A DNA stretch of 64,000 nt from Micromonospora sp. MW-13 (GTDB taxonomy: Bacteria; Actinomycetota; Actinomycetes; Mycobacteriales; Micromonosporaceae): contig NZ_QKKX01000047.1 in the NCBI RefSeq assembly GCF_003434305.1, forward strand, positions 28,696 through 92,695, written 5' to 3'. The translations under genes and the position numbers were made by a program. Shown here piece after piece: positions 1 to 8,670 of the stretch; position 1 is the stretch's first letter; each line of letters begins with the position of its first letter. Below the pieces are notes generated by a model. It saw nothing but the letters and a program-made list of their open reading frames with translations. It did not search any database and had not been told where the DNA came from.

Positions 1-2917
1 CACCCTGCTCGACCTGGGTCCGGCAGCTGAACCCGTCGGCCAGGATGACGTCGGTGTCGGCGGCGTCGCGCAGCGCGGGCAGCAGCACCCGTTCGGCGCA
101 CGCCTCGGAGACCTCGTAGTGGCCAGCCTCGAAACCGAAGTTGCCGGCCAGTCCGCAGCAGCCCGAGTCGAGGAACTCCGCCCGCACTCCGGCGGCCGTC
201 AGCACGGCCTGGTCGGCGGCGGTGCCGAGAACGGCGTGCTGGTGGCAGTGGGTCTGGATCAGCGCGTGCGCGTCGATGGACGGGGGGCGCCAGCCGGGGC
301 TGTGGTCGTGCAGCAGCTCGGCCAGGGTGACGCTCTGCTCCCGTAGCCGGGTGACGTCCTCGTCGGAGGGGAACAGCTCGTGGGCGTCACCGCGGAACAC
401 GGCCGTGCAACTCGGCTCCAGGCCGACCACCCGGGTGCCGGCCCGCAGATGCGGTCGCAGCACGTCGACCGTGCGTCGCAGCACCTGTGCGGCGATGCCG
501 AGCTGGCCGGTGGAGATCCAGGTCAGACCGCAGCAGACAGGCTGCCGTGGCACCCGCACCCGCCAGCCGGCCGCCTCCAGCACCTCGACCGCCGCCTGCG
601 CGACGCCGGGATGGAAGTGGTTGGTGAAGGTGTCCGGCCACAGCAGCACCTCGCCGCGCGTCCCGTCCCCGCCCGGGGTGCGCCGGGCGAACCACCGCTG
701 GAACGACTCGGCGGCGAAGACCGGGATGTCGCGGCGGCGGTCGATCCCGCCGACCGTCTTGGCGATCCGGCTCAGCCCGGGCGCGTGCGCCAGGGCGTTG
801 ACCACCCGCGGCCCGAGCCCGGCCGCCGCAGCCACCAGGGGAAGCCAGCCCATCGAGTAGTGTGCGCGGGGCCGCAGCCTGCCCCGGTAGTGGTGGGACA
901 GGAACTCCGCCTTGTAGGTGGCCATGTCGACGTTGACCGGGCAGTCCGCCTTGCAGCCCTTGCACGCCAGGCAGAGGTCCAGGGCGTCGCGCACCGCCGC
1001 CGAGCGCCATCCGTCGCCGATGACGCCGCCGCGCGCGGTGCCGTCGAGCATCTCGAACAGCAGGCGGGCCCGGCCCCGGGTGGAGTGCTCCTCCTCCCGG
1101 GTGACCATGTAGGAGGGGCACATCACGCCGCCGTCGTGCCGGCGGCACTTGCCGACCCCGACGCAGCGCAGCACGGCCCGGCCGAAGCTTCCACCGTCGT
1201 CCGGGTAGCGGAAGACGGTCTGCACGCCGCCGTGGTCGTAGTCGGCGCCGAGCCGTAGGTGACTGTCCAGCGGGTAGGCCGGCATCACCTTGCCGGGGTT
1301 CATCCGGTCGTCCGGATCGAAGATCGCCTTGAACTGGCCGAACGCGCGGGCCAGCCGGTCGCCGAACATCCTCGGTAGCAGCTCGGCGCGGGCCTGCCCG
1401 TCGCCGTGCTCGCCGGAGAACGAGCCGCCGTAGGAGATCGTCAGGTCGGCCGCGCGTTGCATGAAGGACCGGAACTGGCGTACGCCGTCGGCGGTGCGCA
1501 GCCGGAACGGGATCCGGGTGTGTACGCAGCCCTGCCCGAAATGACCGTACAGCGACGCCTGCTCCAGCCCGTACTCCTGGTAGAGCTGGTTCAGGCCACG
1601 CAGGTAGTCCCCGAGCCTGTCGGGCGGGACGGCGGAGTCCTCCCATCCGGGCCAGGTGTCCTCGGCGTCGGGGACGCGGGCGGTGGCCCCGAGTCCGGAG
1701 TCGCGGACCTCCCACATCCGCTGCTCGTCGGCCTCGTCGACGAACTCGTGCGCGGTCGGCCCGCCGTCGCGGCTCACCGCGGCGATGAGTCGGTCCGCGG
1801 CCTGCCGCGCCTGCTGCGGCGTGTCACCGCCGAGCTGCACCATCAGCCAGGCCCCGCCTGGCGGCAGCTCGTGCAGCGCCCTGGGGTGCAGGTTCTTGCG
1901 CCGTTCGAAGCCGACCAGCTTGTCGTCGATGCCTTCGAGCACGATCGGCCGGTGTTCCAGGATCCGGGGGACGTCGTCGCCGGCGGCGGCGATGTCCGGG
2001 TAGCTGAGGAAGACAAGGCACTGGGCCGGTACCACGGGCACCAGCTTCAGCCGGGCCCGCAGGATCGTCACCAGGGTGCCCTCCGAGCCGACCAGCGCCT
2101 GGGCGACGTGGAAGTTCCGCTCCGGTAGCAGGCTGTCGAGGTTGTAGCCGGACACCCGCCGGGGGATCTTGGGGTACCGGCTGCGCAGGTCGGCGAGGTG
2201 GTCGTCGCGCAACGCGCGTAGCTGTCGGTAGATCTCCGCCTGCCGGCCGCCGCGGCGCTGAACCTCCGCGTACTGCTCGTCGGTGGTCTCCCCGACCCAC
2301 ATCCGGGTGCCGTCGTAGAGCAGCACCTCCAGCGCGACGACGTTGTCGACGACCTTTCCGGTGCGCTGGGCGGTGGCGCCGCAGGAGTTGTTGCCGAGCA
2401 TTCCGCCCAGGGTGCAGTGGTTGTGCGTGGCCGGGCGCGGGCCGTACTCCAGACCGGTCGCCCTGAGTTGGGCATTGAGCGAGTCCAGCACGATCCCGGG
2501 CTCGACCAGACACGTGCGGGCCCGCGCGTCCACCTCCAGCAGCCGGTGGCAGTACTTCGACCAGTCCAGCACCACGGCGGTGTTGGTGCACTCGCCGGCC
2601 AGGCTGGTGCCGCCGCCCCGCGAGACCAGCGGCGCGTCGTGGCGGCGGCAGACCGCGACCGCGGCCACTGCGGCCTCCACCGTCCGCGGTACGACCACCC
2701 CGAGGGGTATCTGCCGGTAGTTGGAGGCGTCCGTGGAGTACGCGGCCCGGGAACCGGCATCGAAGCGCACCTCCCCGTCGACCTCGGCCCGCAGGTCGGC
2801 GGCGAGAGCCGCCAGGTCGACGTCGCGCGCCGGCTCGGGTGGACGCAGCACCGGCTCGGGCAGGATCACCCGGTGGGCAGCCCCCGTGGTGCCGGTCTCA
2901 CCGAGGCGCCGGCTCAT
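1..2917 (-). CDS. FAD-binding and (Fe-S)-binding oxidoreductase (3' end outside window)
   Basis: Likely membrane-associated dehydrogenase of the D-lactate/2-hydroxyacid dehydrogenase type, passing electrons from an organic acid through FAD and Fe-S centres to quinone. The ATG at 2917 overlaps the stop of the upstream ThDP enzyme (ATGA). The reading frame stays open to base 1, giving at least 972 residues. The N-terminal FAD-binding PCMH-type domain shows GGGTSLAGE near residue 100 and a GGMLGNNSCGA stretch near 175. A ferredoxin-like cluster motif CLACKGCKADCPVN lies near residue 650. At the very left edge is a CCG-domain signature, SCCGLAGNFGFE. Family members are roughly 950-1020 residues, so only a short C-terminal tail should be missing. 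The substrate cannot be told from sequence. Co-translation with a PoxB-like enzyme suggests a pyruvate/lactate link (inference). Confidence 0.9.
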   Translation of the reverse strand, partial: MSRRLGETGTTGAAHRVILPEPVLRPPEPARDVDLAALAADLRAEVDGEVRFDAGSRAAYSTDASNYRQIPLGVVVPRTVEAAVAAVAVCRRHDAPLVSRGGGTSLAGECTNTAVVLDWSKYCHRLLEVDARARTCLVEPGIVLDSLNAQLRATGLEYGPRPATHNHCTLGGMLGNNSCGATAQRTGKVVDNVVALEVLLYDGTRMWVGETTDEQYAEVQRRGGRQAEIYRQLRALRDDHLADLRSRYPKIPRRVSGYNLDSLLPERNFHVAQALVGSEGTLVTILRARLKLVPVVPAQCLVFLSYPDIAAAGDDVPRILEHRPIVLEGIDDKLVGFERRKNLHPRALHELPPGGAWLMVQLGGDTPQQARQAADRLIAAVSRDGGPTAHEFVDEADEQRMWEVRDSGLGATARVPDAEDTWPGWEDSAVPPDRLGDYLRGLNQLYQEYGLEQASLYGHFGQGCVHTRIPFRLRTADGVRQFRSFMQRAADLTISYGGSFSGEHGDGQARAELLPRMFGDRLARAFGQFKAIFDPDDRMNPGKVMPAYPLDSHLRLGADYDHGGVQTVFRYPDDGGSFGRAVLRCVGVGKCRRHDGGVMCPSYMVTREEEHSTRGRARLLFEMLDGTARGGVIGDGWRSAAVRDALDLCLACKGCKADCPVNVDMATYKAEFLSHHYRGRLRPRAHYSMGWLPLVAAAAGLGPRVVNALAHAPGLSRIAKTVGGIDRRRDIPVFAAESFQRWFARRTPGGDGTRGEVLLWPDTFTNHFHPGVAQAAVEVLEAAGWRVRVPRQPVCCGLTWISTGQLGIAAQVLRRTVDVLRPHLRAGTRVVGLEPSCTAVFRGDAHELFPSDEDVTRLREQSVTLAELLHDHSPGWRPPSIDAHALIQTHCHQHAVLGTAADQAVLTAAGVRAEFLDSGCCGLAGNFGFEAGHYEVSEACAERVLLPALRDAADTDVILADGFSCRTQVEQG

Positions 2918-4680
2918 GAACGCAGCTCGGTGAACTTGTCGCGAGCCACCGTCGCCACCGTGGCGAGCCTGTGCGGCTGGCCGCGCAGGAACGCCTCGGT
3001 GAAGTGTTTCGCCTGGTCGTACCTGACCTTTCCCGGCATCGGCGGCTCGTTCGGGTTGACGTCGCAGTCGACCAGCGCCGCACCGGGATGCGCCAGCGCC
3101 TCCCGGATCGCGCCGGGCAGCGCCTCGGGGTCGGTGACCTTGGCGCCGTACCCGCCGCAGGCCCGGGCCCAGGCAGCGAAGTCCGCCTCCGGCTGGCGGT
3201 GCCGCACGGCGTACTCGGGGTAGCCGAGGATGACCTGTTCCCACAGGATCTGGCCGTACGCGTTGTTGTTGTTGATGATCACCTTGATGGGCAGCTCGTG
3301 CCGGACCGCGGTGAGGAACTCCGCCATCAGCATGGCGAAGCCCCCGTCCCCCACGAAGGCGATCACCTGCCGGCCCCTGTGCGCGTGTTGCATGGCGATC
3401 GCGTACGGCAGGCCCGGCGCCATGGTGGCGAGGTTGCCGGACAGGTAGAACTCCCGGCCGCCGCGGATGGTCCAGTGCCGGGCGGCCCAGGTGGCGATGG
3501 TGCCGGAGTCGCAGGTGAGGATCGCGTCGGAGGTGGCTGCCTCGTCCACGCAACTGATCAGGTACTGCGGCGCGATCGGGTTCCGGGTCGGGTCCTGTAG
3601 GGCGATCATTTCCGAGCGCCACCTGTCCCGCTCCTGCTGGTACTTCGCCAGGAAGGACCGGTCGGTGCGGGCCTGGAGCATCGGCAGCAGTTGTCGTAGC
3701 GCCAGCCTGGCGTCGGCGGTGACCGCCGCGTCCACCGGCAGCCGCAGGCCGATCAGGCTGGCGTCGATGTCGATCTGCACGACGCGGGCCTGCCCCGGCG
3801 ACGGCAGGTATTTCCCGTACGGGAAGGAGGTGCCGATCATCAGCAGGGTGTCGCACTCCTCCATCAGTTCCTCGCTCGGCCTGGTGCCGAGCAGGCCGAG
3901 GCCGCCGGTGGTGAGCGGATGGTCGTCGGGGACCACCATCTTGCCGGGGAGCGTCTTGACGATCGGGCTGGCCAGCGCCTCCGCAACCGCGAGCACCTCG
4001 TCGCGGGCATGCCGGGCGCCCACGCCGACCAGCATGGCGATCTTCTTGCCGGTGTTGAGCACCGCCGCCGCCCGGGCCAGGTCGGCCTCCGCCGCGGGCA
4101 CCGGCGGCTGCGACACGACGGTGCTGCTCGTCGGCGGCTCGCCGGGGCTGACGTGCCGGTAAGGGTCCTCCCCGGCCAGGGCGACCTGCAGATCGTTGGG
4201 GAAGCTCAGGTGCGCGACGGTCCGCTTGGCCAGGGCGTTGCGGATGGCGATGTCGACCACCCCCGGCATCTGCTGCGGGTTGGTCACCATCAGGTTGTAC
4301 GCCGCGACGTCCTGGTAGAGCAGCGTGGTGTCCACCTCCTGCTGGTAGCGCGAGCCGAGCACCGAGGTCTCCTGCATGCCGGTGATGGCGAGCACCGGCA
4401 CGTGGTCGAGCCTGGCGTCGTACAGGCCGTTGAGCAGGTGGACGGCACCCGGGCCGGAGGTGGCGCAGCAGACGCCGAGCCGACCGGTGGCCTTGGCGTA
4501 GCCGGTGGCCATGAAGGCCGCCGCCTCCTCGTGGTGCACCAGCACGAAGGTGAGCTTCTCCCGCTGCCGGCGGAAGCCCTCCATCAGGCCGTTGATGCCG
4601 TCACCCGGTAGCCCGAAGACGGTGTCGACGCCCCACTCCACCAGTCGTCGGGCCAGGCTCTCGCCGACGATCTCCTGCAC
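2914..4680 (-). CDS. Thiamine pyrophosphate-requiring enzyme, pyruvate oxidase/acetolactate synthase-like
   Basis: 588-residue ThDP-dependent enzyme of the PoxB/acetolactate synthase superfamily. The N-terminal Pyr domain has the GLPGDG loop and the catalytic Glu in VHHEEAAAF (about residue 51). The central Rossmann domain and the C-terminal PP domain follow, the latter with the ThDP/Mg motif GDGGFAML...NNNNAYG. Overall wording resembles pyruvate dehydrogenase (quinone)-type proteins more than biosynthetic IlvB. No IlvN-like small subunit is adjacent. The GTG start at 4680 has a GGAGG about 8 bases upstream. The gene overlaps the FAD/Fe-S oxidoreductase by 4 bases, so the two are probably co-translated. 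A strong hairpin at 4792-4823 separates it from the respiratory operon, so it likely has its own promoter in 4681-4791. Pyruvate to acetate + CO2 with quinone as acceptor is the likely but unproven reaction. Confidence 0.88.
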   Translation of the reverse strand: MQEIVGESLARRLVEWGVDTVFGLPGDGINGLMEGFRRQREKLTFVLVHHEEAAAFMATGYAKATGRLGVCCATSGPGAVHLLNGLYDARLDHVPVLAITGMQETSVLGSRYQQEVDTTLLYQDVAAYNLMVTNPQQMPGVVDIAIRNALAKRTVAHLSFPNDLQVALAGEDPYRHVSPGEPPTSSTVVSQPPVPAAEADLARAAAVLNTGKKIAMLVGVGARHARDEVLAVAEALASPIVKTLPGKMVVPDDHPLTTGGLGLLGTRPSEELMEECDTLLMIGTSFPYGKYLPSPGQARVVQIDIDASLIGLRLPVDAAVTADARLALRQLLPMLQARTDRSFLAKYQQERDRWRSEMIALQDPTRNPIAPQYLISCVDEAATSDAILTCDSGTIATWAARHWTIRGGREFYLSGNLATMAPGLPYAIAMQHAHRGRQVIAFVGDGGFAMLMAEFLTAVRHELPIKVIINNNNAYGQILWEQVILGYPEYAVRHRQPEADFAAWARACGGYGAKVTDPEALPGAIREALAHPGAALVDCDVNPNEPPMPGKVRYDQAKHFTEAFLRGQPHRLATVATVARDKFTELRS

Positions 4681-4791
4681 CTCGCGCCTCCTGACCGAGT
4701 TCCACGCCCCCGCTGCCCCGTCCCCATGTTTCGGTAGTCAGTCGGGCAATCTGCCGGAACAACCGGACTTCGTTCGATTGGTGGAAATGCC

Positions 4792-4823
4792 GGGGCGGTC
4801 CGGCGGGCTCGCCGGACCGCCCC
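4792..4823 (-). terminator. Terminator hairpin of the cta-qcr operon
   Basis: Perfect 14-bp inverted repeat (4792-4805 with 4810-4823) with a 4-base loop, 11 bases downstream of the cytochrome b stop. There is no clear T tract, as is common for actinobacterial hairpin terminators. Confidence 0.7.
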
Positions 4824-4833
4824 ACCGGCTGGG

Positions 4834-6606
4834 TCACGTCCGCCCGTCGCCGGTCGAGCCGGCGTCCTCGGCCTGCGCCGTGTCGTCCGCCCGCTCGCGC
4901 TCCTGCCGCCGCCGGTCCCGCCGCCGGTCGACGATCGCCGCCAGCAGCAGCGATCCGGCGGCCATCGCCCGGCCCCAGCGGCGCAGGGCGGTGCGGATCG
5001 GGCCGGCCGGGGCGGCCGGGGGCGGGCCCGGCACCACGATCCGGTCCACCCCGGGGTACGCGAGCCGGGCGGCCGAGTCCGCCTCCTGCCGCGACAGCAC
5101 GGCCCGGTTGCCGGTGACGACGAGTCGTCCGGCGTCGTCCCGGTACCGCCAGTGCCACGCGTCGCCCTCCGGCCACATCTCGATTCGACCCCCCGGCCGG
5201 TCCACGGCCGGGGTCTCCTGCCCGCCGGGGCCGTCCCCGCCCTCGGACGGCCCGGCCGGGCGGGGCGCGCAGCGGCGCAGGTCGGCGCGGGTGAGCGCGC
5301 CGACGCCGGCGGCGTCGCCGCGCCGCAGGGCCCGCGCGAGCAGGAACGCGAGCAGCCCGGCCAGGACCGGGAGGACGAGGACCAGCACCCGCAGCACGGA
5401 CAGCAGGTCGTAGACGGGTAGCCGGAGCAGCCGGGCGAGGATGTCGTCCCCGGCGGCGACCACGAGCACGGCGTAGAAGGTCAGCGCGGCGACCCCGATG
5501 CCCGTCCGGGCCGGGTGGTCGCGGGGCCTGTCGAGCAGATGGTGCTGCCTGCGGTCCTTCGTCCGCAGCCGTTCGGCGAACGGCCAGGCGTAGAGGGCCA
5601 GGAAGGTCACCCCGCCGAGCACGACGCCAGGAAGGAACGGTGCCGGCACCAGGTGCCCGGCGATCCGGAACTCCCAGGGCGGGAAGAGGCGCAGGGCGCC
5701 GTCGCCCCAGGCGACGTACCAGTCCGGCTGCGCGGGCGAGGTGGCCTGGGCCGGTTGGAACGGGCCGTACATCCAGACCGGGTTGATCTGTACCAGACCG
5801 CCGAGGGCGAACAGCACCGCGAGCACCCAGGCGAACAGCGCCAGTGAGCGCAGGGTGTAGCTCGGCCACAGCCGCGACCCGACCACGTTGTGCTCGGTGC
5901 GCCCGGGGCCGGGGAACTGGCTGTGCTTCTGCCGGACCAGGATGCCCAGGTGCAGGGAGATGAGGACGACGAGGACGGCGGGCACCAGCAGCACGTGGCT
6001 GACGTACAGCCGCGGGATCATCACGTCGGAGGGGAACTCGCCGCCGAGGGCGAGCGACGCCAGCCACGCGCCGACCAGGGGGATCGACTCCACCACCGAG
6101 ACGATGATCCGCAATCCCAGGCCCGAGAGCAGGTCGTCGGGCATGGAGTAGCCGGTGAACCCGTTGGCCAGCGCCAGGGCCAGCATCGTCACGCCGATCA
6201 GCCAGTTCAGCTCGCGGGGCTTGCGGAACGCCCCGGTGAAGAAGATCCGGCTCAGGTGCAGCAGGATCGCCGCGGCGAAGACCAGCGCGGCCCAGTGGTG
6301 GGTCTGCCGGATCAGCAGCCCGGCACGGACGTCCCAGCTCAGCCGCACCGTCGACGCGTACGCGGCGGAGGTGGTGGCGCCGTCCAGCGGGGCGTAGTCG
6401 CCGTGGTAGACGCGGTCCGCGCTGCTGGCCTCGAAGAAGAAGGTGAGGTAGACGCCGGTGAGTACCAGGGCGACGAACGAGTAGAGCGCGAGTTCGCCCA
6501 GCATGAACGACCAATGGTCGGGAAAGACCTTCGCCAGCGCCCGGCGGGCGATCGGGGAGAGCCGCAGCCGGTCGTCGAGTGCCCGGGCCAGCCGGTCGGT
6601 GATCAC
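4834..6606 (-). CDS. qcrB: Cytochrome b of a quinol-cytochrome c reductase, with C-terminal extension
   Basis: Membrane subunit that oxidises quinol and carries hemes bL and bH in the bc complex. 590 residues from the GTG at 6606, which overlaps the Rieske stop (GTGA). Two His pairs are visible: THHWAALVF...LLHLSR (13 residues between) and VSHVLLV...SLHLG (14 between, as in b6-type and many Gram-positive proteins). Eight or so hydrophobic helices fill the first 440 residues, with a PDWY-type sequence in the C-terminal half. Beyond the helices is a hydrophilic tail of about 150 residues containing a compact segment (RIEMWPEGDAWHWRYRDDAG) and then an Arg-rich, charged end. That tail is not part of ordinary cytochrome b. 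Last gene of the operon; a strong terminator follows. Conserved His and order after the Rieske gene make the identity secure. Confidence 0.93.
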   Translation of the reverse strand: MITDRLARALDDRLRLSPIARRALAKVFPDHWSFMLGELALYSFVALVLTGVYLTFFFEASSADRVYHGDYAPLDGATTSAAYASTVRLSWDVRAGLLIRQTHHWAALVFAAAILLHLSRIFFTGAFRKPRELNWLIGVTMLALALANGFTGYSMPDDLLSGLGLRIIVSVVESIPLVGAWLASLALGGEFPSDVMIPRLYVSHVLLVPAVLVVLISLHLGILVRQKHSQFPGPGRTEHNVVGSRLWPSYTLRSLALFAWVLAVLFALGGLVQINPVWMYGPFQPAQATSPAQPDWYVAWGDGALRLFPPWEFRIAGHLVPAPFLPGVVLGGVTFLALYAWPFAERLRTKDRRQHHLLDRPRDHPARTGIGVAALTFYAVLVVAAGDDILARLLRLPVYDLLSVLRVLVLVLPVLAGLLAFLLARALRRGDAAGVGALTRADLRRCAPRPAGPSEGGDGPGGQETPAVDRPGGRIEMWPEGDAWHWRYRDDAGRLVVTGNRAVLSRQEADSAARLAYPGVDRIVVPGPPPAAPAGPIRTALRRWGRAMAAGSLLLAAIVDRRRDRRRQERERADDTAQAEDAGSTGDGRT

Positions 6607-7466
6607 GGCCGGCTCCAGAACCCGGCGCCGGGCGGGCCGGTGAAGTCCCCGGCGGCGCGGAGGAAGCCGTCCGGGCCGACCTCGATCGGCAACCCGGGCA
6701 GCGGCCGGGCGGCCGGTCCGGCCACCGGCCGGGCATCGGCGAGCAGGTCGAACGACGACTGGTGGCAGGGGCAGAGCAGGCGCCCGGTGCCCCTGAGGTA
6801 GAGCCGGACGGGGCATCCGGCGTGCGTGCAGAGCAGCGACCAGACGGCCAGCCCGTCGAGGTGCCCGCCGGAGGGCTGCCGGGAGAAGCGCCCAGGTTCG
6901 AGCCGTACCGCGAAGGCGGGGCCGTCGCCGGCGTCGACGTGCCCCTCGGGAAAGACCCCGACCATGGTGTCGGCGGGGACGTCCTGCGGGCGCAGCGGCC
7001 GTCCGCCGGCGTCGACCAGCCGCACGCCCGGTCCCCAGGGGGTGTCCGTGCGGGCCCGGACCGGGCGGACCCGGTCGAACGGCAGCAGGGAGCGCAGCGG
7101 GAACAGCGCGGCGGCGCCGAGCGCGGTCAGCGCCAGCCCGAGCGCCGCGAGCAGGCCCCGGCGCCGGACGGGACTGTCCGGGGCGGTGAGCGCCCTGGTG
7201 GTCATCGTCTGCTCGAACGGGGGTGGGGCGAACCCCTCGTGCTCCTCGACGTAACCACCGGTCGGCACCAGGTGCCGCCCCCACTGGGACAGTCCCACGG
7301 CTAGGCCGGCGAAGGCCACCGAGAGGGTGACCCCCTCCCACCGGGTGTCCCCGCCCAGCACGTACGTCACGGCGAAGCCGACCGCTCCGGCGGCACCGGT
7401 CAGGAAGGCGGCGACGATCCGGCGGCTCGCGGCGCGCTCCGCAGGCGGCGGACGCCGGATGCTCAC
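6603..7466 (-). CDS. qcrA: Rieske (2Fe-2S) subunit of the bc complex
   Basis: Carries the high-potential 2Fe-2S centre that takes the first electron from quinol. Both cluster motifs are present: CTHAGC (C213, H215, with C218) and CPCHQS (C232, H235). 287 residues from the GTG at 7466, chosen because it overlaps the qcrC stop (GTGA) like every other junction in this operon; an alternative start at 7490 would add 8 residues. The N-terminal part has three hydrophobic helices (about 18-38, 46-62 and 104-124), the actinobacterial QcrA layout. Neighbours are diheme QcrC upstream and cytochrome b downstream. Confidence 0.93.
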   Translation of the reverse strand: MSIRRPPPAERAASRRIVAAFLTGAAGAVGFAVTYVLGGDTRWEGVTLSVAFAGLAVGLSQWGRHLVPTGGYVEEHEGFAPPPFEQTMTTRALTAPDSPVRRRGLLAALGLALTALGAAALFPLRSLLPFDRVRPVRARTDTPWGPGVRLVDAGGRPLRPQDVPADTMVGVFPEGHVDAGDGPAFAVRLEPGRFSRQPSGGHLDGLAVWSLLCTHAGCPVRLYLRGTGRLLCPCHQSSFDLLADARPVAGPAARPLPGLPIEVGPDGFLRAAGDFTGPPGAGFWSRP

Positions 7467-8275
7467 TCTCCGGCCCTCCGGCCCAGCCACCGGGCGGCGG
7501 CCACCAGCAGGCCGAGGGTGGCCAGCCAGGCGACCAGCCCCTCAGCCAGCGGTCCGAGGCGGTCCAGCGGGTTGCCGCCCCGGTCCATCCGCTCGCCGCG
7601 CAACCGGCGCACGTAGGTGGTCACGTCGTCGACCTGCCGGTCGTCGAGAACCTGGCTCGGGAAGACCGGCATCAGCCCGGGGCCGACCCGGACCGCCTCG
7701 GCGATCTGCACCGCGGTCGCGTCGTACAGCGGGGGAGCGGTCCAGCCGTTGGTGAGGGCGGCGCCCGCGCCGGTGGCCCCGTGGCAGGGCGCGCAGTTCG
7801 CTGCGAAGACCTCGCGGCCGGAGACCGGGTTCCCCGGGGCGACCCGGGGGATCTGTGGCCCTCCGCCGCTGAGGCTGGCGACGTGGTCCACCAGCGCGGA
7901 GATGTCCGCGGCGGAGAACACCGGCTCCCTGCGGCGGGCCTGCTGCGCTTCGTGCGACAACGGCATCCGTCCCGTGGCGACCTGGAAGTCGACCGAGGCG
8001 GGGCCGACCCCGACCAGGGACGGTCCCCGCTGCGCGCCCTGACCCTGCTCGCCGTGGCAGCTCGCACAGTTCTCCAGGTAGAGCTGAGTGCCTCGGTCTG
8101 CCGCCCGGGAAGCCGCGCCCGGGCCGGCCACCCCGGGGGAGGCGGTGGGCTCGGGCGTCGGCGCCGCGCCGAGGGCGACCGGTCCGGCGGCGAGCACCAG
8201 CACCGCGCCCACGGCGAGGGCACGGCGCGGGCGGGGCGCGACGGGCCTGGCTGAGGATCCGCGTGGTCGCCGCAC
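7463..8275 (-). CDS. qcrC: Diheme cytochrome c subunit of the bc complex
   Basis: 270-residue protein with a basic N-terminus and signal/anchor helix (about 18-37), then two class I cytochrome c domains with heme motifs CASCH (C70, C73, H74) and CAPCH (C161, C164, H165). Likely Met ligands follow in GRMPLS and LMPVFP contexts. A C-terminal transmembrane helix (last about 25 residues, LAEGLVAWLATLGLLV...) anchors it, as in actinobacterial QcrC. It should relay electrons from the Rieske centre directly to the oxidase, in place of a soluble cytochrome c. The GTG start at 8275 lies two bases after the stop of the preceding monoheme cytochrome. Two covalent hemes require the Ccm machinery encoded divergently at 13.7-18.3 kb. 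Confidence 0.92.
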   Translation of the reverse strand: MRRPRGSSARPVAPRPRRALAVGAVLVLAAGPVALGAAPTPEPTASPGVAGPGAASRAADRGTQLYLENCASCHGEQGQGAQRGPSLVGVGPASVDFQVATGRMPLSHEAQQARRREPVFSAADISALVDHVASLSGGGPQIPRVAPGNPVSGREVFAANCAPCHGATGAGAALTNGWTAPPLYDATAVQIAEAVRVGPGLMPVFPSQVLDDRQVDDVTTYVRRLRGERMDRGGNPLDRLGPLAEGLVAWLATLGLLVAAARWLGRRAGE

Positions 8276-8277
8276 CG

Positions 8278-8670
8278 TCAGTCCAGCGTGAGTAGGTAGG
8301 CGGCGATGTCCTGCGCGTCGATCGCGTCGACGCCCAGGTTGGGCATCGCGGTGCCCGGCTCCACGTCGTGCGGGTCGGAGATCCAGCGCCGCAGGTTGTC
8401 GGCGTTGTTGGGCAGCTCACCGGCGATGTAGGAGCGGGCGCCGAACCGGGTCAGCGGTGGCCCGACCAGACCGTCGGCGCGCCCGACGCCAGGGATGGTG
8501 TGGCAGGAGCCGCAGCCGTACCGGGCGATCAGTTCCGCGCCCCGGTCCGGCCGCCCGGCCCGGGCCTCGGGTGGTGGCGGGGGCGCCGCCGAGGAGCAGC
8601 CGGTGACCGTCACGGCCGGCGGGAGGGCGAGGGCCACCCCGAGCGCCCAGATCCGACGGGACACGTTCAT
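8278..8670 (-). CDS. Monoheme cytochrome c lipoprotein
   Basis: 130-residue class I cytochrome c. A short signal peptide ends in a lipobox (VTVTGCSSA), so the protein should be lipid-anchored outside the membrane. Heme motif CGSCH; axial Met probably in GTAMPNLGV. The ATG at 8670 overlaps the ctaG stop (ATGA). Its C-terminal half resembles the cytochrome domain fused to CtaC in the same operon (NNADNLRRWISDP, compared with NDAGHLGGWIANS), so the two probably share a recent ancestor. Likely an extra electron shuttle or oxidase-associated subunit. Confidence 0.88.
   Translation of the reverse strand: MNVSRRIWALGVALALPPAVTVTGCSSAAPPPPPEARAGRPDRGAELIARYGCGSCHTIPGVGRADGLVGPPLTRFGARSYIAGELPNNADNLRRWISDPHDVEPGTAMPNLGVDAIDAQDIAAYLLTLD

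Noticed and set aside
141..1258. Plus-strand open frames opposite the FAD/Fe-S gene
   Set aside because: Arg/Pro/Ala-rich shadow composition; the minus frame carries clear FAD and Cys-cluster motifs.
5890..6801. Long plus-strand frame opposite cytochrome b
   Set aside because: Gln/Arg/Gly-rich without motif; the other strand encodes conserved His pairs and helices.
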